Part shown: piece by piece, positions 18,026 through 24,650 of the stretch
Layout of the letters: every line of letters begins with the position of its first letter
Numbering within the stretch: position 1 is the stretch's first letter
Assembly (NCBI RefSeq): GCF_005768555.2
Contig: NZ_VCHX02000061.1
Location: 10,433-74,432, forward strand
DNA: 64,000 bases
Origin: Streptomyces sporangiiformans
GTDB lineage: Bacteria > Actinomycetota > Actinomycetes > Streptomycetales > Streptomycetaceae
Direction of reading: 5' to 3'
Translations under genes and position numbers: made by a program
The notes under the pieces: generated by a model
Database searches by the model: none
What the model was told of the DNA's origin: nothing
Seen by the model: the letters and a program-made list of their open reading frames with translations, nothing else

Positions 18026-19046
18026 ACCGGGCGAGGGTGCGACGGGCCGGGCGACACTCCCCTCCCCGCACCCTCCGAGCCCTCCCCATCCCCTGCGCCC
18101 CTTGCGCCCCTTGCGCTCCCTGCTCTTCGTGCCGGCGAACAGGACGGAATGGCTGCCGAAGGCGCGGGCGGCAGGCGCCGATGCCGCCATCCTCGACCTG
18201 GAGGACGCGGTGCCCCGGCAGGACAAGGCCTCAGCCCGCGCGCGGGTGGTGGAGGCCGTCGCAGGCGCCGGCACGGACCCTTCGGGCGGCATGGCACTGT
18301 TCGTCCGGATCAACCCGCTCGACAGCTGGGCGGGCGCCGAGGAACTGCGCGCGGTCGCCCGCCCCGGACTGGCCGGCATCGTCCTGCCCAAGGTGAGCTG
18401 CGTCCAGGACGTACGCCTTGCCGACCGGTTGCTCACCTGGTGCGAGGACGAACAGGGCCTGCCCCGGGGGCAGTTGGCGCTCGTGCCCCTGCTGGAGACG
18501 GCTCGTGGGCTGCGCGAGGCCCATGAGATCGCGTCGGCCGCCGCACGGGTCGCGTATATGGGTGCCCTCACGGCGCCCGGCGGCGACGTCGAACGTGCGG
18601 TCGGCTATCGGTGGACCCCGGAAGGAACGGAAACCCTCGCACTGCGCTCGCGCGTCCTGCTGGACGTCCGCGCGGCCGAATCGCCCCACCCCGTCACCGG
18701 GCTGTGGACCAGCCTCGCGGACCTCGCCGGCCTGCGCGCCTTCGCCGAACAGAACCGATCCCTCGGATACGAGGGGATGATGGCCATCCACCCTTCCCAC
18801 GTCCCCGTGATCAACGACGTCTTCTCCCCCGGCCCCGACGAACTCGCCCGCTACGCCCGTCTGATCGCCGCCGTCGAGCAGGCCCAGACACAGGGACAGG
18901 GCGCGGTGTCCTTCGAGGGACAGATGGTGGACGAGGCCATGGCCGCGACGGCACGCCTGGTGCTGGAACGGCATGCGAGGCGTGGGACACAGGAGAAGGG
19001 TGGAGCGCGGGACAGCAGTGGAGCGCGGGACAGGAGTGGGGAGTAG
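18015..19046 (+). CDS. CitE/HpcH-type acyl-CoA lyase (citrate lyase beta-like)
   Basis: 343 aa TIM-barrel protein of the CitE family. Motifs are SLLFVPANR near the N-terminus, AILDLEDAVP (metal/CoA region), FVRINPLDSWAG, LVPLLETARGL with the metal-binding Glu, and GGDVERAVGYRWTPEGTE. Members cleave malyl-, citramalyl- or similar hydroxyacyl-CoA to acetyl-CoA plus a keto acid. The GTG at 18015 overlaps the CoA-transferase and has GAGGAG in front; it gives a ~40-residue Pro-rich leader before the barrel, so a later start near 18110 is possible. The C-terminus (GARDSSGARDRSGE) is built from an 18-bp tandem repeat that runs past the stop, so the tail length may vary between strains. Confidence 0.85.
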   Translation: MSCEPGEGATGRATLPSPHPPSPPHPLRPLRPLRSLLFVPANRTEWLPKARAAGADAAILDLEDAVPRQDKASARARVVEAVAGAGTDPSGGMALFVRINPLDSWAGAEELRAVARPGLAGIVLPKVSCVQDVRLADRLLTWCEDEQGLPRGQLALVPLLETARGLREAHEIASAAARVAYMGALTAPGGDVERAVGYRWTPEGTETLALRSRVLLDVRAAESPHPVTGLWTSLADLAGLRAFAEQNRSLGYEGMMAIHPSHVPVINDVFSPGPDELARYARLIAAVEQAQTQGQGAVSFEGQMVDEAMAATARLVLERHARRGTQEKGGARDSSGARDRSGE

Positions 19047-19073
19047 GAGAGAAGCGGGGCGTAGGAGAGAAGC
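19002..19073. repeat. Four 18-bp tandem units at the 3' end of the CitE-type gene
   Basis: Two near-identical units GGAGCGCGGGACAGCAGT / ...GGAGT are followed by two near-identical units GGGGAGTAGGAGAGAAGC / GGGGCGTAG.... All have an 18-bp period. The gene stop TAG (19044-19046) falls in the third unit. Confidence 0.85.
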
Positions 19074-19194
19074 GGTGCCGGCCCGAGGCCGTCGGCAGGG
19101 TGCTCGGCGCGCGCCGCTGTTCAGCGGCCCTTGCCGATTGCTAGCGTGATCGATCCACCCGAGCCCGTGCGTGTGCGCGACGGAAGGACGATGG

Positions 19195-20913
19195 ATGCCG
19201 TCTGAACTGCGAAGCGCACAGTGGTACGCCGGGACGGATCGCAACGCCTACATCCATCGTGCGTGGATGCGGCGCGGCCTTCCCCAGGACGCCTTCTCCG
19301 GCAGACCGCACATCGCCATCGCGAACACCGCGTCGGACCTGACCCCCTGCAACACCCATCTCGGCGAGGTCGCGAAGTCCGTGCGGGACGGCGTGCACGA
19401 ATCCGGCGGCATCCCCCTGGAGTTGCCGGTGGTCTCGCTCGGCGAGACCCAGATGCGGCCCACCGCCATGCTCTGGCGGAACATGGCCGCGATGGCGGCC
19501 GAGGAACTGCTGCGCGCCAACCCGATCGACGGTGTCGTCCTCCTCGGCGGGTGCGACAAGACGATCCCCGCCCTGCTCATGGCCGCCGCTTCGGTGGGCC
19601 TGCCCGCCGTCGTCGTGCCCGGCGGCCCGATGCTCACCGGCACCTTCCGCGGCCGGCCGCTCGGATGCGGGACGGATGTGTGGCGGCTGAGCGAGGAGGT
19701 CCGCGCGGGGACTCTGTCCCAGCAGGACTTCACCCGCTCCGAGTCGTCCATGATCCGTAGCCGGGGACACTGCAACACGATGGGAACCGCGTCGACGATG
19801 GCCGTGGTAGCGGAGGCGCTCGGCATGACCCGGCCCGGCCTGGCCGGAACGCCCGCTCCCGACAGCCGACTGCTCGAAGCCGCCCACGAGACGGGGCGGT
19901 TGGCCGTCGAGCTCGTGGCGGAGCGGCGAACGCCCGCCGACGTCATGACCGCCGCCTCCTTCCACAACGCGATCGTCGCGCTCGCGGCCACCGGCGGGTC
20001 CACCAACGCGGTCGTGCATCTGCTGGCCATCGCCGGCCGTCTCGGCGTACCGCTCGCCCTGGACGACTTCGACCGGATCGGCTCGCATGTCCCGCTCCTG
20101 GTCGACCTCTTGCCAGCAGGCACGTACCTCATGGACGACTTCCATCGCGCGGGCGGGCTGCTCGCTGTCCTCCGTGAGGTCCGCGACCTGCTCGACCCCA
20201 CGGCCGTCACCGTCACCGGCCGTCCGCTCGTCGACTTCCTCGACGAGGCGGAGAGCTGGGACCGCGAGGTGATCCGCCCGCGCGAGTCGCCTCTGCAGCC
20301 GGACGCGGGCATCGCCGTGCTGCGTGGCAATCTGGCCCCGGACGGCGCCATCATCAAGCCCGCCGCCGCCTCGCCCGGTCTTCTCCGGCACCGCGGCCGG
20401 GCGGTCGTGTTCGACAGCATCGAGGACTTCCACGCCCGCGTCGACGACCCGGACCTGCCCGTCGACGCGGACTCCGTGCTCGTGCTGCGCGGCTGCGGTC
20501 CCAAGGGCTACCCCGGCATGCCCGAGGTGTCGAACATGCCCCTGCCGCGCAAGCTGCTGGAGCAGGGCGTACGCGACATGGTGCGCGTGTGCGACGGCCG
20601 CATGAGCGGCACGGCGTACGGAACGGTCGTCCTCCATGTCGCCCCGGAGGCCGCCGCCGGAGGCCCGCTCGCTCTGGTACGCGACGGCGACTGGATCGCT
20701 CTCGACGTTCCCGCACGCACGCTCACCGTTGATGTCGACGACTCCGAACTGGCGCTGCGCACGCCCAACAAGGCGACCGTGGACGGTTTCGCGAACCCCG
20801 AGCGCGGCTGGGAGCGCCTGTATGTGGAGCATGTGACGCAGGCCGACACCGGTGCCGATCTCGACTTTCTGACCGGTTCCTCGGGGTCGGTGGTGAGCCG
20901 TGAATCGCACTGA
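19195..20913 (+). CDS. IlvD/Edd-family dehydratase (sugar-acid dehydratase-like)
   Basis: 572 aa. Three conserved cysteines for an iron-sulfur cluster are visible: C52 in DLTPCNTHL, C120 in GGCDKT and C193 in GHCNTMGT. The GHCNTMGTAST form is typical of aldonic-acid dehydratases (arabonate, xylonate, galactonate type) rather than biosynthetic IlvD. The enzyme should remove water from a 2,3-dihydroxy acid to give a 2-keto-3-deoxy acid. The ATG at 19195 is chosen because GGAAGGA lies six bases ahead. It sits downstream of the CitE-type lyase on the same strand and upstream of a zinc dehydrogenase, so it is probably a later or parallel step of the same catabolic route. The exact substrate is unknown. 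Confidence 0.88.
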   Translation: MPSELRSAQWYAGTDRNAYIHRAWMRRGLPQDAFSGRPHIAIANTASDLTPCNTHLGEVAKSVRDGVHESGGIPLELPVVSLGETQMRPTAMLWRNMAAMAAEELLRANPIDGVVLLGGCDKTIPALLMAAASVGLPAVVVPGGPMLTGTFRGRPLGCGTDVWRLSEEVRAGTLSQQDFTRSESSMIRSRGHCNTMGTASTMAVVAEALGMTRPGLAGTPAPDSRLLEAAHETGRLAVELVAERRTPADVMTAASFHNAIVALAATGGSTNAVVHLLAIAGRLGVPLALDDFDRIGSHVPLLVDLLPAGTYLMDDFHRAGGLLAVLREVRDLLDPTAVTVTGRPLVDFLDEAESWDREVIRPRESPLQPDAGIAVLRGNLAPDGAIIKPAAASPGLLRHRGRAVVFDSIEDFHARVDDPDLPVDADSVLVLRGCGPKGYPGMPEVSNMPLPRKLLEQGVRDMVRVCDGRMSGTAYGTVVLHVAPEAAAGGPLALVRDGDWIALDVPARTLTVDVDDSELALRTPNKATVDGFANPERGWERLYVEHVTQADTGADLDFLTGSSGSVVSRESH

Positions 20914-20979
20914 CCGGACGAAGCGCGTGCGCTCCATGGGCGGCGCGGTCGGCTCACGCTGCCGCCCGGGTCACCGCCG

Positions 20980-22005
20980 ATGAGGGCCTTCGTCGTGTTC
21001 GGGCCCGGCGAGTGCGGCGTCGTGGACGTCGAACCGCCGACGGCCGCACCCGGCGAGGCCGTCGTCGACGTGGCCCGGGTCGGCGTGTGCGGTACCGACG
21101 TCGAGTTCTTCAGCGGTGAGATGCAGTACCTCCACGAAGGTCATGCGCGGTATCCGCTGCGCCTGGGCCACGAGTGGACTGGCAGGGTCTCGGCCGTGGG
21201 GGAAGGTGTCGACGCGTCCTGGATCGGCTGTCGGGTGATGGGCGACACGATGCTCGGCTGCGGGCTGTGCCGTCGCTGCCGCGACGGTCGGCAGCATGTG
21301 TGCGACGCACGGGAGGAGGTCGGGATCCGCGGTGGCCGGGCCGGGGCCTTGGCCGAGCAACTCGCCGTACCGGCCAGGTCGTTGTATCGGCTGCCGGATG
21401 CCGTCGACGACACCCTGGGGGCCTTGGTGGAGCCGGGTGGCAACGCGTTCCGGGCGGCGCGGGCGGCCGCGATCGACGCCGGCGACCGGGTGCTGGTGCT
21501 CGGGCCGGGCACCATCGGCCTGCTGGTGGCGATGTTCGCCCGCCGGGCCGGCGCGGAGGTGCACCTGATGGGGCTCACCCCTCAGTCGCTGGACTTCGCC
21601 CGCACCCTCGGATTCGACGCCCTGTGGCAGGAGAAGGAGCTTCCCGGCCTGCCCTGGGATGCCGTGATCGACGCCTCCAACGCGCCCGAACTGCCCGCGA
21701 AGGCGGTCGAGTGGGTCGAGCCCGGGCGACGGGTGGTGTACATCGGTCTCGCGGGCACATCGAGTCCCCTCGACACACGATCACTGGCCCTCAAGGACAT
21801 GACGGCCGTCGGAATTCTCAGTGCCTCACCCGGACTCGGCGCCACGATCGACGCGTACGCGAGCGGCGAGGTCGATCCACGCCCCCTGGTGGCGGCGACG
21901 GTGGGCCTCGACGACGTGGGCGCGGTACTGGCGGGCACCCGGCCCGCCGGCGCCGGGCCGGGACCCAAGATCCATGTGGTCCCTGGCGGACAGGACAGGT
22001 TCTAG
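20980..22005 (+). CDS. Zinc-dependent alcohol dehydrogenase (MDR superfamily)
   Basis: 341 aa. Catalytic zinc ligands are C37 (GVCGTDVE) and H64-E65 (LGHEW), with a later Glu in LVEPGGNA. The structural zinc has four cysteines C94, C97, C100 and C108. The Rossmann motif is VLGPGTIGLLVA. It resembles threonine/sorbitol/galactitol-type dehydrogenases and would oxidise a secondary alcohol of a polyol or hydroxy acid with NAD(P). No strong Shine-Dalgarno is seen before the ATG. It is last in the organic-acid run and convergent with the response regulator gene: the two stops share CTAG. Confidence 0.9.
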   Translation: MRAFVVFGPGECGVVDVEPPTAAPGEAVVDVARVGVCGTDVEFFSGEMQYLHEGHARYPLRLGHEWTGRVSAVGEGVDASWIGCRVMGDTMLGCGLCRRCRDGRQHVCDAREEVGIRGGRAGALAEQLAVPARSLYRLPDAVDDTLGALVEPGGNAFRAARAAAIDAGDRVLVLGPGTIGLLVAMFARRAGAEVHLMGLTPQSLDFARTLGFDALWQEKELPGLPWDAVIDASNAPELPAKAVEWVEPGRRVVYIGLAGTSSPLDTRSLALKDMTAVGILSASPGLGATIDAYASGEVDPRPLVAATVGLDDVGAVLAGTRPAGAGPGPKIHVVPGGQDRF

Positions 22006-22715
22006 TCGGCGCATCCCCGAGGGGAGACGAGCCCGGTCTCGTAGGCGACCACGACGGCCTGGGCGCGGTCGCGGAGGGTGAGCTTGGCGAAGATGCGGGC
22101 GACGTGCGACTTCACCGTGGCCTCGCTGAGGGTCAGCTCGTGGGCCAGCTCGGCGTTGGACAGGCCTCGGCCCAGGAGCGTCAGGACCTCCAGCTCCCTG
22201 GGGGTCAGCACGGCGAGGTCACGGTGAGGGGGCACGGGCTGGGTGCCCCGGCCGGGAGTGCTGTGTTGCCGGCGCGGCACCGGAGTGGCAAAACGCTCGA
22301 CGAGTCGCCGCGTGATCGAGGGGGCGAGGAGGGCGTCGCCTGTGTCGACCAGGCGTACGGCGGCCGCCAGGTGTGCGGGGGTGACGTCCTTCAGGAGGAA
22401 ACCGCTCGCGCCCAGGGCCAGGGCCTCGTACACGTAACGGTCGAGGTCGAAGGTGGTCAGCATCAGCACCCGGCAGTCCGGGCTCTGCTTCAGGATGAGC
22501 CGGGCCGCCTCCAGGCCGTCCATGTTCGGCATACGGATGTCCATGAGGACCACCTCGGGGCGCAGTTCGCGCGCGGCCGCCACCGCCTCGGCTCCGTCCG
22601 CCGCCTCGCCGACGACTTCGATGCCACGGGTCGACAGGATCAGCCGGAACCCCGTACGGATCAGCGTCTGGTCGTCGGCGATGAGGACGCGCGGCGCCCG
22701 CTCGGCCGTACTCAT
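22002..22715 (-). CDS. NarL/FixJ-type response regulator
   Basis: 237 aa. Receiver domain (1-125) with acidic pocket (IADDQ), phosphorylation site Asp59 (VLMDIRM) and Lys in GFLLKD. The LuxR-type helix-turn-helix is at ~168-225 (LTPRELEVLTLLGRGLSNAELAHELTLSEATVKSHV). Its ATG overlaps the stop of the histidine kinase gene by 4 bp (ATGA), so the two are translationally coupled. It is transcribed away from an ABC exporter; palindromes between the units are probable binding sites. Confidence 0.94.
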   Translation of the reverse strand: MSTAERAPRVLIADDQTLIRTGFRLILSTRGIEVVGEAADGAEAVAAARELRPEVVLMDIRMPNMDGLEAARLILKQSPDCRVLMLTTFDLDRYVYEALALGASGFLLKDVTPAHLAAAVRLVDTGDALLAPSITRRLVERFATPVPRRQHSTPGRGTQPVPPHRDLAVLTPRELEVLTLLGRGLSNAELAHELTLSEATVKSHVARIFAKLTLRDRAQAVVVAYETGLVSPRGCAD

Positions 22716-23719
22716 GGACGGTCCAGGGGTATGCGAGCCCGGACGCGGTAACCGCCGCCGAGACGCCGCCGGGCATCCATTTCGCCTCCGTAGACGGCGA
22801 CCCGCTCGCGGAGACCCAACAGCCCTCGGCCCGTGCCGTCTCCGCGCCGGGCCCGCTCGGGCCGCTGGGGCACGGAGACGCCACCGGCACGCGGCTGCGC
22901 TCCGGTCAGCACACTGGGCCCCGTGTTCAGTACCTCCACCCGCAGTGAGCGGTCGGCGTAGCGTACGGTCACCTCGGCTCGTCCGCCGTCGCCGTGTTTC
23001 AGGGCGTTCGTCAGAGCCTCCTGGACGATCCGGTACGCGGTCACGTCGATCCCGGCCGGCAGGGAGCGGGGTTCGCCGGAGATCCGTACCTCGACGGGCA
23101 GTCCGGCGAAGGCGATCCGGTCGACCAGCCGGCTCAGCACGCTCAGACCGGGCTGGGGTGCCAGGTCCGGACCGGCCGCCACGACGTCACCGTGCCGACC
23201 GTCCCAGCCGTCTCGGCCGTCCCAGCCGTCTCGGCCGTCTCGGCCGTCCCGACTGGCGTAACGGTCACGGTCGTTCTCGTTCCCGCGGTCCTTGCCGCCG
23301 CCACTCTCATGGCCCGCACCGCTCGCGTCGTCCTCGCCGCTCTGCGACGGCGCCAACACACCGAGCAGATGCCGTAGTTCGGTCATCGTGGAGCGGCCGG
23401 CGTCCTCGACGGCCCCCATCGCCGCCTCGGCCTCGTCGGGCATGGTCCTCAGTACGTCGCGCGCGGCCCCGGCCTGCACCACCATGAGGCTGACGTTGTG
23501 GCTGACAATGTCGTGCAACTCCCTGGCGATACGGTCCCGTTCGGCCCGGACGGCGCCGCGGGCCGCGCTGTGCCGCTCCCGCTCCAGCAGCCAGCCCCGT
23601 TCCCCCACGGCCCTGCGATAGCGGCGCCGCGCACGCAGGAACGCCACGCCCAGCCATCCGGCGGCGGCACACGCCACCGCCAGCGCCGCGACAAGCCAGC
23701 CCACCCCCGACGACCCCAC
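22712..23719 (-). CDS. Sensor histidine kinase (HisKA_3 / NarX-like)
   Basis: 336 aa. One N-terminal membrane helix (~7-27) is followed by a short coiled segment, the dimerisation domain with phospho-acceptor His69 (ARELHDIVSHN), and a HATPase_c domain (~200-335; ALTNALKHGDGG, GTGRGLLGLRERV). The sensor part outside the membrane is almost absent, so the signal is probably felt in the membrane, perhaps through the partner exporter. The linker (~115-150) is enlarged by DGR/DGW repeats. The GTG at 23719 follows GAAGGTGAG; the longer frame upstream crosses the divergent promoter. This is the usual actinobacterial arrangement of a NarL-type pair beside an antimicrobial-peptide-type ABC exporter. 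Confidence 0.92.
   Translation of the reverse strand: MGSSGVGWLVAALAVACAAAGWLGVAFLRARRRYRRAVGERGWLLERERHSAARGAVRAERDRIARELHDIVSHNVSLMVVQAGAARDVLRTMPDEAEAAMGAVEDAGRSTMTELRHLLGVLAPSQSGEDDASGAGHESGGGKDRGNENDRDRYASRDGRDGRDGWDGRDGWDGRHGDVVAAGPDLAPQPGLSVLSRLVDRIAFAGLPVEVRISGEPRSLPAGIDVTAYRIVQEALTNALKHGDGGRAEVTVRYADRSLRVEVLNTGPSVLTGAQPRAGGVSVPQRPERARRGDGTGRGLLGLRERVAVYGGEMDARRRLGGGYRVRARIPLDRP
23199..23252. repeat. Six 9-bp units inside the histidine kinase linker
   Basis: CCGTCCCAG and CCGTCTCGG alternate over six units (23199-23252), encoding on the minus strand a run of Asp-Gly-Arg/Asp-Gly-Trp triplets. In-frame 9-bp steps can expand or contract without breaking the gene. Confidence 0.85.
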
Positions 23720-23762
23720 GCGCTCACCTTCGCAGACCGGCCCGCGATCCGCATCATCCTCC

Positions 23763-23834
23763 GGATGCAGGCCCCTGCATCCCTGGGACGAGGCGCGCCG
23801 CGTCGCTCCGGAGTTTGCCATCCCGGGACGGATG
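23763..23834. promoter_or_regulatory. GGATG/CATCC palindromes between the two-component and ABC operons
   Basis: A perfect 9-bp-arm palindrome GGATGCAGG-CC-CCTGCATCC lies at 23763-23782. A second inverted pair, CATCC-N6-GGATG, lies at 23819-23834, with the same pentamer in opposite order. The first is 44 bp from the kinase start and 86 bp from the ATPase start, the expected place for a response-regulator operator. Confidence 0.6.
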
Positions 23835-23867
23835 TCCGGCCGCGTCCGCCGCTCTACCGTCCTGTGC

Positions 23868-24650
23868 ATGGTCATAGGAGAGAGCACGGGACAGACGGAA
23901 CCGGCGGCCGGACAGGTCGTCGTACGGCTGGAGGACGTACGCAAGGAGTACGGCGAGACGGCGGCGCTGGACGGTGTGTCGCTGGAGATCAGCGCCGGAG
24001 AGGCGGTCGCGGTGATGGGACCGTCGGGCTGCGGCAAGTCCACGCTGCTCAACATGATCGCCGGCCTCGACCGCCCGACGTCGGGCTCGGTCGTCGTGCA
24101 CGGAGAGGATGTGGGACGACTCGGCGAGAAGGCGCTGGCGCTGTACCGGCGCCGCCACATCGGCATGATCTTCCAGTTCTTCAACCTCATCGACGACCTG
24201 TCCGCCCTGGACAACGTCGCGCTGGCCGCACAGCTGACCGGGACCCCGGCCGGACAGGCGCGCAGGCGTGCGCTGGAACTGTTCGACGAACTCGGAATCG
24301 CCGACAGGAGGAACGCCTATCCCGCGGTACTCAGCGGTGGCGAGCGCCAGCGCGTCGGCGTCGCCCGTGCCCTGATGAACCGCCCCGCCCTGCTGCTGGC
24401 CGACGAACCGACCGGCGCCCTGGACAGCCGGGCCGGCGAGCAGGTGATGGACCTGCTGCTCGACCTCAACCAGATCGGCCAGACCCTGCTCCTGGTGACG
24501 CACGACGAGCGACTGGCACAGCGCTGCGCCAGTCGGCTGGTCGAACTGGCCGACGGCCGCGTGGTCGGTGAGCACAGTCTGGACGACGGCGAACACGGCC
24601 TCACCGAGGACGAGAAGAACGACGCGCACAGCCTGGGGCGGACCGCGTGA
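23868..24650 (+). CDS. ABC transporter ATP-binding protein (LolD/MacB type)
   Basis: 260 aa. Walker A GPSGCGKST at 51-59, Q-loop IGMIFQFFNLID, signature LSGGERQRVGVARAL, Walker B LLLADEPTGALD and H-loop LVTHD. The FFNLID/LTGTP sequence is typical of ATPases that serve FtsX-like permeases. The ATG at 23868 has no Shine-Dalgarno; TACCGT lies seven bases upstream, so a leaderless mRNA is possible. It overlaps the permease gene by 4 bp and is divergent from the two-component system, its likely regulator. Confidence 0.94.
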   Translation: MVIGESTGQTEPAAGQVVVRLEDVRKEYGETAALDGVSLEISAGEAVAVMGPSGCGKSTLLNMIAGLDRPTSGSVVVHGEDVGRLGEKALALYRRRHIGMIFQFFNLIDDLSALDNVALAAQLTGTPAGQARRRALELFDELGIADRRNAYPAVLSGGERQRVGVARALMNRPALLLADEPTGALDSRAGEQVMDLLLDLNQIGQTLLLVTHDERLAQRCASRLVELADGRVVGEHSLDDGEHGLTEDEKNDAHSLGRTA

